The notes under the pieces were generated by a model. It had not been told where the DNA came from and did not search any database. It saw nothing but the letters and a program-made list of their open reading frames with translations. This document shows, piece by piece, positions 27,243-36,192 of a stretch of DNA of 64,000 bases (positions are counted from its first letter, which is position 1; each line of letters opens with the position of its first letter). The translations under genes were made by a program, and so were the position numbers. The stretch is taken from contig NZ_CBDDGH010000005.1 of NCBI RefSeq assembly GCF_965227725.1, positions 434,001 to 498,000 on the forward strand. The letters are read 5' to 3'. Source of the stretch: Shimia sp965227725 (GTDB lineage Bacteria > Pseudomonadota > Alphaproteobacteria > Rhodobacterales > Rhodobacteraceae).

Positions 27243-28277
27243 ATGCGTTTTGCCGCCTATAACATCGAACATTTTGACCGCGCCTTTACCAATCAGAACG
27301 TGCCTGAGCCGGATCATAAGCGTCAGAAAAAGGATCCGCTGCCGCAGATAGAGGCAGTGGGGAAGGTGCTTGCAGAGATTGATGCGGATTTGATCGGGAT
27401 CACTGAGGCCCCCAACACGGCCAGCAGCGCAAATGCCGTGAAATCCACCGTGGCCTGTCTTGAGGCTTTCGCAGCGCAGGCGGGCTTGCGCGCGCGCAAA
27501 TGTGTGTTTGGGTTTAACGCCGGCACCCAGGAAATTGCGGTGCTGTATGATCCGGACAGTCTTGATGTGACACATAAGCCGAGCGGCACCGCTGGCAGCA
27601 AAAAGAGCCCCAGGTTTGATGAGCCGTTTTTATATGATGCGGATGAGGATGGGCTGCAGGAGCTGCACAAACATGATCGCCCACCCTTGGAGGTGCATGT
27701 AGAGCGCAAGGATGGCGGTGCGCCGATGGATCTGTTTGTGGTGCATGCCAAATCCAAGGGCATCTTCAACAGTGTGGATTTGGTGCATCTGGAGCGCACG
27801 TCGCGCAGGAACCGCCTGCGTCTGTTTGCTCAGGCGGCCTCTATCCGGGAGCGCGTTGATCGGCTGATGGTCGATGATGCGCGGGTGATGGTGATGGGGG
27901 ATATCAATGATGGTCCGGGCATGGATGAGCATGAGGCGAAATTTGGCCGCTCTGCCGTTGAGATCATCATGGGAGATCTGTTTGAGCCGGATAAAATTCT
28001 GCGCTGCTACGCCGGGCGGCCAAAATGGAAGCGGTTTGGCTGGGAGCCGTCCACCACGCGGTTTTTTGACCAGATCACCGAAGACCCTATCAATGCGATG
28101 ATTGATCTGATCATGACCAGCCAATCTATCAAACCGGCGGGTGACGACGCCTACAGGATTTGGAACCCTTATGAAATGTGGACGAAGAAGCAGCGCGAGA
28201 CAGCTGAAAACAAAGCTCTTTTTGAGGCGTTGACTTCGGCGAGTGATCACTTCCCGGTCAGTTTTGATTTTGACTGA
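27243..28277 (+). CDS. Endonuclease/exonuclease/phosphatase (EEP) family protein
   Basis: The 344-residue protein has the EEP-fold landmarks in order: AAYNIEHF near the start, ITEAP with the metal-binding E, LFVVHAKSK (catalytic H), MGDINDGPG (metal-binding D and N), and the ending SDHFPVSFDFD (catalytic DH pair). Such enzymes cleave phosphodiester or phosphomonoester bonds in nucleic acids, lipids or nucleotides. No signal peptide is visible. The ATG at 27243 is preceded by GGAG at 8 bases; a GTG at 27219 is an alternative. The substrate is unknown. Confidence 0.85.
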   Translation: MRFAAYNIEHFDRAFTNQNVPEPDHKRQKKDPLPQIEAVGKVLAEIDADLIGITEAPNTASSANAVKSTVACLEAFAAQAGLRARKCVFGFNAGTQEIAVLYDPDSLDVTHKPSGTAGSKKSPRFDEPFLYDADEDGLQELHKHDRPPLEVHVERKDGGAPMDLFVVHAKSKGIFNSVDLVHLERTSRRNRLRLFAQAASIRERVDRLMVDDARVMVMGDINDGPGMDEHEAKFGRSAVEIIMGDLFEPDKILRCYAGRPKWKRFGWEPSTTRFFDQITEDPINAMIDLIMTSQSIKPAGDDAYRIWNPYEMWTKKQRETAENKALFEALTSASDHFPVSFDFD

Positions 28278-28283
28278 GATGGA

Positions 28284-28309
28284 ATAAGGCCCCTTTGGCG
28301 GGGCCTTAT
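28284..28309. terminator. Bidirectional terminator between EEP gene and acnA
   Basis: ATAAGGCCCC pairs perfectly with GGGGCCTTAT around a 6-base loop, between converging genes. CCGTTTTGTTT follows on the plus side. Confidence 0.85.
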
Positions 28310-28319
28310 CCGTTTTGTT

Positions 28320-31007
28320 TCAAGCCTTGGCGAGGTTGCGCAGCACATAGTGCAGCACGCCGCCGTGTTCGATGTATTCAATCTCCGGTGCGGTATCGAT
28401 CCGGCATTTGAGCGTGATGGTTTTCTCTGTGCCGTCCGCATAAGTGATGTCGCACGGCACCTCTTGCAGCGGCTCAACGCTGTCCAATCCGGTGATTGTC
28501 ACGCTCTCTTCGCCGGTCAGACCAAGCGTCTTGCGGGTGTCATCTCCGGTGAATTCAAGAGGGATCACGCCCATACCCACCAGATTTGAGCGGTGGATGC
28601 GCTCAAAGCTTTCGGCGATGACCGCCTTCACACCCAGTAGGGCCGTGCCCTTTGCCGCCCAGTCGCGAGACGATCCCGCGCCGTACTGCGCGCCGCCAAA
28701 GACCACCAATGGCGTGCCATTGGCCTGATGGGCTATCGCGGCCTCATAGACCGAAGTTTGCGCACCGTCTGGGCCTTTGGTGTAGCCGCCTTCGACCCCA
28801 TCGAGCATCTCGTTTTTGATACGGATGTTTGCGAAAGTGCCCCGCATCATGATCTCATGGTTGCCACGGCGCGAGCCGTAGGAGTTGAAGTCCCGCGGCG
28901 CAACTTGGCGGTCGGTCAGATAGGTGCCTGCCGGTGTTGACTGGGCAAAGGATCCTGCGGGGGAGATATGGTCCGTTGTGACCATGTCACCGAGCATCAA
29001 CAGAACTTTTGCGCCTTCAATATTGCTGATGGTGCCGGGCTCTGGCCCCATGCCCTGGAAGTAAGGTGGGTTTTGGATGTAGGTGGACGTCGCAGGCCAG
29101 TCATAGGTTTCCTGTTGCGGCACCTCGACGCCTTGCCATTTCTCATCCCCTTTGAAGACATCGGCATATTTGGATTGAAACGCCTCGCGGGTCACCGTTT
29201 GTTGTACGAGGTCGGCAATCTCCTGTGTGGAGGGCCAGATGTCTTTGAGGAAGACGTTGTTGCCGTTCTGGTCCTGCCCAAGTGGATCGGAGGTCAGGTT
29301 GATGTCGAGCGTCCCGGCGATGGCATAGGCGACCACGAGGGGCGGGGAGGCAAGGTAGTTGGCGCGCACATCGGGGCTGATGCGGCCCTCAAAGTTGCGG
29401 TTGCCAGACAGCACTGAGGTCGCCACCAGATCGCCTTCAGCAATGGCGTCGCTGATCTCTTTCTGAATCGGGCCGGAGTTGCCAATACAGGTGGTGCAGC
29501 CATAGCCCACAAGGTTAAAGCCAAGCGCGTCGAGATCCTTTTGCAGATCGGCGGCTTCCAGATAGGCCGATACGACCTGAGAGCCGGGTGCAAGCGAGGT
29601 TTTCACCCAAGGCTTGCGGTTCAGGCCCAGAGCGGCGGCCTTGCGCGCCACAAGCCCTGCGCCGATCATAACATAAGGGTTGGAGGTGTTGGTACAGGAG
29701 GTGATGGAAGCAATCACAACCTTGCCGCTTTCCATCGTGTAGCCTTCACCTGCGACAGCCACCTCTTTGCCCATTGGGCGCTTGAAGGTCTCCTCCATTT
29801 CGCGGCGGAAGGCGGTTTTGCCGTCGCTCAGCGCGATATAGTCCTGCGGTCGTTTCGGGCCGGAGATTGCTGGCACGATCGTGCCCATATCCAGATGCAA
29901 CGTGTCGGTGTAGATCGGCGCGTAGTTCTCATCACGCCAGAAGCCGTTTTCTTTGGCATAGGCCTCCACCAGCGCGATGCGGTCTTGGTCGCGGCCGGTG
30001 TTGGTGAGGTAACGCAGGGTTTCGCCGTCAATCGGGAAAAAGCCGCAGGTTGCGCCGTATTCCGGTGCCATGTTGGCAATCGTGGCACGGTCCGCCAGGG
30101 GCAGGCGGTCCAGCCCGTCGCCATAGAACTCGACAAATTTGCCGACCACACCTTTTTCGCGCAGCATTTCAACGACCTTCAGCACAAGGTCCGTGCCGGT
30201 GGTGCCTTCCATCATTTCGCCGGTCAGTTCAAAGCCGATGACCTCCGGGATCAGCATGGAAATCGGCTGACCAAGCATCGCGGCCTCAGCCTCGATCCCG
30301 CCAACGCCCCAGCCCAGAACCGCTGCGCCATTGACCATGGTGGTGTGGCTGTCTGTGCCAACCAATGTGTCCGGATAGGCCACCTCATCGCCGTTTTGAT
30401 CCACATCGGTCCAGACCGTCTGAGCGAGATATTCGAGGTTCACCTGATGGCAAATTCCGGTGCCCGGAGGCACGACGCGGAAATTGTCGAAGGCAGTTTG
30501 TCCCCATTTAAGGAAGGTGTAGCGCTCCATGTTGCGCTCATATTCTCGGTCCACGTTCATTTGAAACGCGCGAGGATTGCCAAATTCGTCGATCATCACC
30601 GAGTGGTCGATCACCAGATCAACAGGCACCAGCGGGTTGATTTTGGAGGCGAACCCTTTGAGGCCGACAATGCCGTCGCGCATCGCGGCGAGGTCAACAA
30701 CCGCAGGCACACCGGTGAAGTCCTGCATGAGCACGCGGGCAGGGCGGTATGCGATCTCACGCGGGTTTTGCCCGCCATTTTCAGCCCATTCACCAAAGGC
30801 TTTAATGTCATCGGTTGAAACCGAAAAGCCGCCGTCCTCAAATCGCAGCAGATTTTCCAGCACCACTTTGAGGGCTGCGGGCAATCTGGAGAAATCGCCA
30901 AATCCGGCGTCCTGAGCGGCGGGGATGGAATAAAATGAAATCGATTTGCCGTGTACCGAAAGCGTCTTACGTGCCTTGGCGTTGTCTTGTCCGACAGTGA
31001 TGGGCAT
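28320..31007 (-). CDS. acnA: Aconitate hydratase A
   Basis: This 895-residue TCA-cycle enzyme interconverts citrate and isocitrate. The three [4Fe-4S] ligand cysteines are in TSCTNTSNP and GCTTCIGNSGP, and the swivelling C-terminal domain has GAGSSRDWAAKG and VGMGVIPLEF. The frame is open 75 codons upstream, but the start at 31007 has GGAGG six bases before it and begins the family homology (MPITVGQDNAKARKTL). The promoter is in the 176-base gap shared with the divergent DUF1223 gene. Confidence 0.97.
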   Translation of the reverse strand: MPITVGQDNAKARKTLSVHGKSISFYSIPAAQDAGFGDFSRLPAALKVVLENLLRFEDGGFSVSTDDIKAFGEWAENGGQNPREIAYRPARVLMQDFTGVPAVVDLAAMRDGIVGLKGFASKINPLVPVDLVIDHSVMIDEFGNPRAFQMNVDREYERNMERYTFLKWGQTAFDNFRVVPPGTGICHQVNLEYLAQTVWTDVDQNGDEVAYPDTLVGTDSHTTMVNGAAVLGWGVGGIEAEAAMLGQPISMLIPEVIGFELTGEMMEGTTGTDLVLKVVEMLREKGVVGKFVEFYGDGLDRLPLADRATIANMAPEYGATCGFFPIDGETLRYLTNTGRDQDRIALVEAYAKENGFWRDENYAPIYTDTLHLDMGTIVPAISGPKRPQDYIALSDGKTAFRREMEETFKRPMGKEVAVAGEGYTMESGKVVIASITSCTNTSNPYVMIGAGLVARKAAALGLNRKPWVKTSLAPGSQVVSAYLEAADLQKDLDALGFNLVGYGCTTCIGNSGPIQKEISDAIAEGDLVATSVLSGNRNFEGRISPDVRANYLASPPLVVAYAIAGTLDINLTSDPLGQDQNGNNVFLKDIWPSTQEIADLVQQTVTREAFQSKYADVFKGDEKWQGVEVPQQETYDWPATSTYIQNPPYFQGMGPEPGTISNIEGAKVLLMLGDMVTTDHISPAGSFAQSTPAGTYLTDRQVAPRDFNSYGSRRGNHEIMMRGTFANIRIKNEMLDGVEGGYTKGPDGAQTSVYEAAIAHQANGTPLVVFGGAQYGAGSSRDWAAKGTALLGVKAVIAESFERIHRSNLVGMGVIPLEFTGDDTRKTLGLTGEESVTITGLDSVEPLQEVPCDITYADGTEKTITLKCRIDTAPEIEYIEHGGVLHYVLRNLAKA

Positions 31008-31183
31008 GTTGGCCTCCCTCTCAACATTACACAGGGGTTCGCTACGTAAATTTGTGGCCCATGTGCGACAGGCATTCAAGCTTGCCGCGAGGTTCACCGG
31101 CTTCTCGCGAAACCTTGATTGGCAAGTCAGACCATCGCGGCGTAGTAATGTTGCTGGGAAACGCGAAGGGGATAATTGAGACG

Positions 31184-31879
31184 ATGATCCGGACAACAGG
31201 CATAATAGCGACACTTTGGCTTTCACTTGCATCCGTTGTTGCTGCAGGAGAGCAACCTGTTGTGGTTGAGCTATACACTTCGCAGGGGTGTTCCTCTTGT
31301 CCGCCTGCTGATGCCTACTTGCGCGAACAATTGGCCGCGCGGGAGGATGTGATCGCGCTTGCGCTGCATGTGGACTACTGGGATTACATCGGCTGGAAAG
31401 ACGAGTTCGCCAATCCGGCGTTCACCCAGCGCCAGCACAGCTATGCGCGTGCAGCAGGCCATCGCTCGGTCTATACGCCGCAGATGATCATCAACGGGCA
31501 GGACCATGTTGTTGGTGCGCATCCTAATAAGGTGGAAAAGCTGATTGAGGCGCACAAAGCGGTCTCTTCTCAGGTGGACCTGGATGTGACACGTGATGGG
31601 GATGCGATAAGCATCACTGCGTCAACAGACCTGAGCACGCCGATGAATGTGCATGTGGTCCAGTATCGCCCGGCTGAGAAGGTCTCTATCAAACGTGGCG
31701 AAAATGCCGGGCGTGTCCTGAACTACGCCAATATCGTGGACAATTGGGAGCAAGTGCGCCGCTGGACGGGGCAAAGCGAACTGGCGATGCGCGTCACCGT
31801 TGAGGGCGACGCTCCCGTTGTGGTGCTCATTCAACGCGAAAACGGCGGCCCCATCGAAGCCGCCGCGCGCGTAAAGTAA
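31184..31879 (+). CDS. DUF1223 thioredoxin-like secreted protein
   Basis: The 231-residue protein has a signal peptide (about 1-21, ending SVVAAGEQ) and then a thioredoxin-like DUF1223 domain starting VVELYTSQGCSSCPPAD, with the CxxC pair at C36 and C39. HVDYWDYIGWKDEFANPAFTQRQ and YTPQMIING complete the family signature. It is probably periplasmic; redox activity is inferred from the CxxC. An ATG at 31148 in the same frame is possible but would lengthen the signal peptide. Divergent from acnA. Confidence 0.88.
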   Translation: MIRTTGIIATLWLSLASVVAAGEQPVVVELYTSQGCSSCPPADAYLREQLAAREDVIALALHVDYWDYIGWKDEFANPAFTQRQHSYARAAGHRSVYTPQMIINGQDHVVGAHPNKVEKLIEAHKAVSSQVDLDVTRDGDAISITASTDLSTPMNVHVVQYRPAEKVSIKRGENAGRVLNYANIVDNWEQVRRWTGQSELAMRVTVEGDAPVVVLIQRENGGPIEAAARVK

Positions 31880-31910
31880 CAGACACTCAGGATGACGTTG
31901 GGGAGGATGA

Positions 31911-32990
31911 TTAATCCTCGTCGTCATCCTCGTCGCTGATCAGCTCAATTTCGCCAAGTTCCACCAGCTCGCGCACACCTGTCGTGATTTCCGACATGGC
32001 GGCCTCTGCCTCTTTGGTTTTTACCTCGCCGCGGTCGTTGACACCTTCGCGCAGCTGATCCGCCATACGTGCGGACATGTTGTTGAGGATAAACTCTGTG
32101 GAGACGCCAAAGTCGCCCTCGGTGGCATAAGCCATGGCGGTGATTAGGCTGCCTTCGTCGAGATCGCGCACCAGACGGGGGATATCCAGCGGCTTCACGC
32201 GGGTTGCGATATGCGCGTAGGTGAAGATGCGTCTGCGCACGGCCACGGCAAATTCCGCATCCTGTTCGTCCAGCGATTCCAGCACGTTGTCGCGTGTTGC
32301 AGTGGTTGCGTTGTTGAGGATCGCGCCCAGACGGTCTTCGGGGCCTTGCTTGAAGGCTTTGGGCGGACGGTCTTCGATTTGGCAAGCCAGCGTCAGGCCG
32401 ATGCGGTCCACCGCCTCAGGCGTGATGCTTTCGGTCATCGACATGGCAAAGGTGATGCGGCGGGCCTTGTCGCCAGCCAGTTTGGCCAAAACGGTTGCGG
32501 CCTTGTCGACCGGGAGCTTTGACATCAGGACAGCGGAGACCTCGATGCTTTCGCTGTCGACCATATTGATCAGCTCCGGCACGGAGAGTTCTTTGATGCG
32601 TGACCATGGGTTGCCGATCATGCGCACGCCAGCCTCTTTGCGCAGGCGTGCTTCGGTCAACGGGCTGATCTGGCCCTGAAGCACGCTGAGCGCTCCGGAA
32701 ATACCGTTCGGGAAAGAGAGACCGATGGATTCGAGTTCCTGCGCAAATTCCATCAGGACCTCGGCAAGGGTGTCACGGTCGATGTAGCCCATGTCGCCCA
32801 TCATGTAGGTCAGATCTGCCTGATGGTTGTCTGACAGTTCGGCCAGTGACAGCTCGGCACCCTCATTGAGCAGAAAACGCACGATGATGGCTGCCTTTTG
32901 CGGGCGGGTGAGATTGGTTTTGCGCATGCTGCCAAAGCTGGGCATGTCAGCGGCACCACCAAACGGCGCCAGAGGAATCGCACTGCTCAT
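31911..32990 (-). CDS. fliG: Flagellar motor switch protein FliG
   Basis: The 359-residue protein has the three FliG helical domains, with the middle EHPQ-like segment divergent. The C-terminal charged helix (LDEGSLITAMAYATEGDFGVSTEFILNNMSARMADQLREGV) would contact the MotA stator. It forms part of the cytoplasmic C-ring that generates torque and sets rotation direction. The C terminus ends in an acidic tail (ISDEDDDED). The start at 32990 has GGAG 6 bases upstream. No other flagellar gene is in the window, so this fliG stands apart from a main flagellar cluster. Confidence 0.9.
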   Translation of the reverse strand: MSSAIPLAPFGGAADMPSFGSMRKTNLTRPQKAAIIVRFLLNEGAELSLAELSDNHQADLTYMMGDMGYIDRDTLAEVLMEFAQELESIGLSFPNGISGALSVLQGQISPLTEARLRKEAGVRMIGNPWSRIKELSVPELINMVDSESIEVSAVLMSKLPVDKAATVLAKLAGDKARRITFAMSMTESITPEAVDRIGLTLACQIEDRPPKAFKQGPEDRLGAILNNATTATRDNVLESLDEQDAEFAVAVRRRIFTYAHIATRVKPLDIPRLVRDLDEGSLITAMAYATEGDFGVSTEFILNNMSARMADQLREGVNDRGEVKTKEAEAAMSEITTGVRELVELGEIELISDEDDDED

Positions 32991-33170
32991 CAATGTCTCC
33001 ATAGGTCTTGGGGGGCAATGTCCCATTCAACCCTAAAGAAACTCTGAACAACTTACTTAAAGCACCTCGGTTTTTTCCCAAGATTTGAGAACGCCGAGGT
33101 GCACCAAGACCAATGGAGGTCGCAAAGGATTTTTGAGGCAAACGTGGAGACACGATTGCCTCATATCGTA

Positions 33171-33710
33171 TCAGTAGTTGAACGTGTCGCCGCTCTGGAT
33201 CGCTTTGGCCAAAGCGATCTCAGGCCAGCTGCCTTCGCCGCCACGGTCACGGATCTCTTTCAACTGCACACGCGCCAGATCAAGGCGACCGGCTTCGACG
33301 TGAGCCTGACCCATGTAGGAGCGCGCCAGGATGTTGTCAGGGTTCTTTGCCAGCGCTTTGTTGTAGTAGCGCATGCCTTCATCCACATTGCCCAGACGGC
33401 GGTGGGTGAAGCCCCAGTAGGTCAGAACGCGGTCAGCGTTTTGATCTGACATCATCGCCAGCAGTTCCTGTGCCGCCGCATTTTCACCGGCATACGCGAG
33501 GCTGCGCAGGTTCTCAAAATAGTCCTCATCGGTCAGCGAGCTGTCTTGCTGCACAACGCATTTGCCAGCGCTTTCGCTGTATACCTTGCCGCTGCTGCAA
33601 TGCACGGTTTTGGGTTTGGGTGTAGAAGAACCGCTCCCAGCGGCCCAAACAGGTCCAGCCACGGCAAAAACGGCGAGTGACGCGACTGCGAAGGATTTGA
33701 CCAACATCAT
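33171..33710 (-). CDS. Secreted tetratricopeptide-repeat protein
   Basis: The 179-residue protein has a signal peptide (about 1-23, ending in AVAGPVWAAG), a Ser/Pro/Lys-rich linker with C38 and C50 (HCSSGKVYSESAGKC), and two to three TPR helix pairs (ALAKNPDNILARSYMGQAHVEAGRLDLA is the clearest). It is probably a periplasmic protein-interaction module. No specific partner is evident. The two methionines at the start make 33710 or 33707 equally possible. Confidence 0.82.
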   Translation of the reverse strand: MMLVKSFAVASLAVFAVAGPVWAAGSGSSTPKPKTVHCSSGKVYSESAGKCVVQQDSSLTDEDYFENLRSLAYAGENAAAQELLAMMSDQNADRVLTYWGFTHRRLGNVDEGMRYYNKALAKNPDNILARSYMGQAHVEAGRLDLARVQLKEIRDRGGEGSWPEIALAKAIQSGDTFNY

Positions 33711-33804
33711 TCTTTCTCCAAAAAATCTCTGTGCTTAGCAATACGCTAGCACGTGGTATTAAGATGTCGTAATCACAGGGCTGTCAGTTCAAATAAAATT
33801 CAAA

Positions 33805-33831
33805 AAAGGCGTGGCCATGGGCCACGCCTTT
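33805..33831. terminator. Terminator downstream of purB
   Basis: AAAGGCGTGGCC pairs perfectly with GGCCACGCCTTT around a 3-base loop; on the minus strand a T run follows. It lies 26 bases beyond the purB stop. Confidence 0.85.
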
Positions 33832-33857
33832 GTGATTTTCAGGTGACTTCTGGTGTC

Positions 33858-35162
33858 TTAGTCTTTGAAAACACGCGCGAAAATCGTGTCGACGTGTTTG
33901 GTGTGATAACCCATATCAAATTTCTCTTTGATACCGTCCTCACCCAGTGCCGCCACAACATCGGCATCCGCCAGAAGCTGTTCCTGGAAGTCCACGCGCT
34001 CTTCCCAGACCTTCAATGCGTTGCGCTGCACCATAGCGTAGGCGTCTTCACGGCTGACACCTGCTTGGGTCAGAGCGAGAAGCACACGCTGAGACATCAC
34101 CAGACCCGGGAACTTGTTCATGTTTGCCAGCATGTTTTCCGGGAAGATCAGCATTTTGTCGACCACACCGGCCAGACGGTTCAGTGCGAAGTCGAGAGTG
34201 ACAGTCGCGTCCGGGCCAATGCCGCGCTCAACCGAGGAGTGGGAGATGTCACGCTCATGCCAGAGTGCCACGTTTTCCATGGCCGGGATCACGGTCATGC
34301 GCACCAGACGGGCCAGACCAGTCAGGTTTTCGGTGAGAACCGGGTTCTTCTTGTGCGGCATCGCGGAGGAGCCTTTTTGGCCCATGGAGAAGAACTCTGC
34401 GCCTTCCAGCACCTCGGTGCGCTGCATGTGGCGGATTTCTACGGCGATGTTCTCAATGGAGCTGGCGATCACGCCCAGCGTGGCAAAGAACATGGCGTGG
34501 CGGTCGCGTGGGATCACCTGTGTGGAGATCGGCTCTGGTGTGAGGCCGAGCTGCTCACATACGTGCTCTTCCACGGCCGGGTCGATGTTGGCAAAGGTGC
34601 CAACCGCGCCGGAGATTGCGCCGGTGGCGATTTCTTCACGCGCCTGCTGCAGACGGGCCTTGTTGCGGTCCATCTCAGCGTAGAAGCGCGCAAATGTCAG
34701 ACCCATGGTGGTGGGCTCTGCGTGGATACCGTGGGAGCGGCCCACGCGCAGGGTGTCTTTGTGCTCAAACGCGCGTTTTTTCAATGCGGCCAGCACTTTG
34801 TCCATGTCGGCGAGCAGAATGTCTGCGGCACGTACCAGCTGTACGTTCAGGCAGGTGTCCAGAACGTCAGAGGAGGTCATGCCCTGATGCACAAAGCGGG
34901 CTTCTTCGGAGCCCACATGCTCTGCAAGGTGGGTCAGGAAGGCGATCACATCGTGTTTGGTGACGGCTTCGATTTCGTCGATACGGGCGACGTCGAATTC
35001 GACGTCTTTGGCTTTCCAGACGGCATCCGCGTTTTCCTGCGGGATCACGCCCAATTTGGCTTGCGCGTCACAGGCGTGCGCCTCGATTTCGTACCAGATG
35101 CGGAACTTGGTTTCAGGCGACCAAACGGCGACCATCTCGGGGCGGGCATAACGCGGGATCAT
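33858..35162 (-). CDS. purB: Adenylosuccinate lyase
   Basis: The 434-residue enzyme catalyses two steps of purine synthesis (SAICAR to AICAR, and adenylosuccinate to AMP). It has the fumarase-superfamily signature GSSAMPHKKNP at about 262-272, TSSDVLDTCLN near residue 90 and the RSHGIHAEPTTMG catalytic-histidine region. Length and ends are normal. The promoter is in the 148-base gap with the divergent secreted-protein gene. Confidence 0.97.
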   Translation of the reverse strand: MIPRYARPEMVAVWSPETKFRIWYEIEAHACDAQAKLGVIPQENADAVWKAKDVEFDVARIDEIEAVTKHDVIAFLTHLAEHVGSEEARFVHQGMTSSDVLDTCLNVQLVRAADILLADMDKVLAALKKRAFEHKDTLRVGRSHGIHAEPTTMGLTFARFYAEMDRNKARLQQAREEIATGAISGAVGTFANIDPAVEEHVCEQLGLTPEPISTQVIPRDRHAMFFATLGVIASSIENIAVEIRHMQRTEVLEGAEFFSMGQKGSSAMPHKKNPVLTENLTGLARLVRMTVIPAMENVALWHERDISHSSVERGIGPDATVTLDFALNRLAGVVDKMLIFPENMLANMNKFPGLVMSQRVLLALTQAGVSREDAYAMVQRNALKVWEERVDFQEQLLADADVVAALGEDGIKEKFDMGYHTKHVDTIFARVFKD

Positions 35163-35265
35163 ATCTCAGCCTTGTTTGTTAGCGTGGGGTCGAGCGTCGT
35201 TTAGACGTCAGAGCGCAAAACAGCAAGGGACGTGGTTTTGCGATGCGCATTTAGCTTGTAATTGC

Positions 35266-35282
35266 AGCACACTAAGTGTGCT
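35266..35282. promoter_or_regulatory. Perfect inverted repeat between purB and a secreted-protein gene
   Basis: AGCACAC-taa-GTGTGCT is a perfect 7-base inverted repeat 28 bases before the ATG at 35311, in the divergent promoter region. Size and symmetry fit a dimeric repressor site. The binding protein is unknown. Confidence 0.45.
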
Positions 35283-35310
35283 ATTACGCGAAATTTTGAA
35301 GGAGGCATTT

Positions 35311-35868
35311 ATGAAAGCTTGGTCCAGCCTTGTTGTATGTGCTGCGGTGGGCGTGTTGTCCTTGCTGCCGCAGGTTGCACTTTCCGACACAGAGGTTGTC
35401 TATGCAGACGCCGGGCGCAACGTGTTTGAAGTCACTGTGCCTGATTTTTGGACATTGCGCGTGGGCGGAGAACGGGAAATCACACCGTCAGACGATGACG
35501 CGCTGCGCCCGATTGCGCGTGTCTTTGGATTGTCGCCTGAGCTGGAGAATGGCGTCTGGGTTGGTCTGATGTCGCCGCCGCAGCTGCGCGGGCTTGAAGA
35601 TGCCAAAGATTATGCGCAGAGCCTCAGCGGACAGCTTGCCAAAACCACTGAGATCACCGGCACAGAAAGCCGAGAGATCGCGGGCTATCCTGCCTTTGTC
35701 GTTGAGGGCACGGGCCGCCGCGATGGGCGCCCAGTGCATTTCTCTGCGGCCGTTCTGGAGTTGCCGCGTGATCGCGTGGTTGTTGGGCTGACCGTGCTTG
35801 AGAAAGGGTATGACACCAGCGCATTGAGCGATGTGAATGCCATTTTGCAATCCATTCGGGCACGCTGA
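35311..35868 (+). CDS. Secreted protein of unknown function
   Basis: The 185-residue protein has a signal peptide (about 1-25, ending in VALSDTE), so it is probably periplasmic. The mature part reads as alternating beta strands and helices (FEVTVPDFWTLRVGG, VWVGLMSPPQLRGLEDAKDYAQSLSGQL, GYPAFVVEGTGRRDGRPVHFSAAVLELPRDRVVVGLTVLEKGYD). That pattern resembles small lipid- or protein-binding periplasmic proteins, but I recognise no family. A perfect AAGGAGG site lies 8 bases before the ATG. A proline-rich lipoprotein gene follows 12 bases after its stop, probably in one operon. Confidence 0.72.
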   Translation: MKAWSSLVVCAAVGVLSLLPQVALSDTEVVYADAGRNVFEVTVPDFWTLRVGGEREITPSDDDALRPIARVFGLSPELENGVWVGLMSPPQLRGLEDAKDYAQSLSGQLAKTTEITGTESREIAGYPAFVVEGTGRRDGRPVHFSAAVLELPRDRVVVGLTVLEKGYDTSALSDVNAILQSIRAR

Positions 35869-35880
35869 GGGAGGTTTGAC

Positions 35881-36192
35881 ATGACAAAGAAACGCTCTTT
35901 GAAAATGATTGCCGGCCTCGGTTTGGCGGGGATGCTTCTGGCGGCTTGTGAAGGTGGCGGTGGCTATGTCAGCACCGGTGTCTATTACGACAGCATGTTG
36001 TGGAACGACTACTACTACCACGATCACCCGGATCGCCCTGACAGGCCGGACCGGCCCGAGCGCCCTGATCGTCCAGAACGCCCGGTTCATCCGATTGCAC
36101 CTGCGCCGCCTGTGGCCCGGCCGCCAGTGGCGCGCCCACCGGTGGCTCGTCCTCCGGTTGCGCGTCCGCCCGTGGGACGGCCGCGACGCTAA
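35881..36192 (+). CDS. Proline-rich repeat lipoprotein
   Basis: The 103-residue protein has a lipoprotein signal (lipobox LAAC, C23) and a Tyr/Asp/His-rich segment. Two low-complexity blocks follow: (D)RPDRPER-type repeats at about 51-68 and four to five copies of PPVAR (about 76-98). Extended proline/arginine repeats of this sort make a stiff unfolded tether; function is unknown. It probably shares a transcript with the preceding gene. Its stop overlaps the convergent hydrolase/OsmC gene by 4 bases. Confidence 0.7.
   Translation: MTKKRSLKMIAGLGLAGMLLAACEGGGGYVSTGVYYDSMLWNDYYYHDHPDRPDRPDRPERPDRPERPVHPIAPAPPVARPPVARPPVARPPVARPPVGRPRR

Noticed and set aside
29541..30818. Plus-strand open frame opposite acnA
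   Set aside because: Antisense shadow of aconitase; no ribosome site or protein motif.
33753..35204. Plus-strand open frame of 483 codons opposite purB
   Set aside because: Antisense shadow rich in His, Val and Gly with no motif; purB is fully convincing on the other strand.
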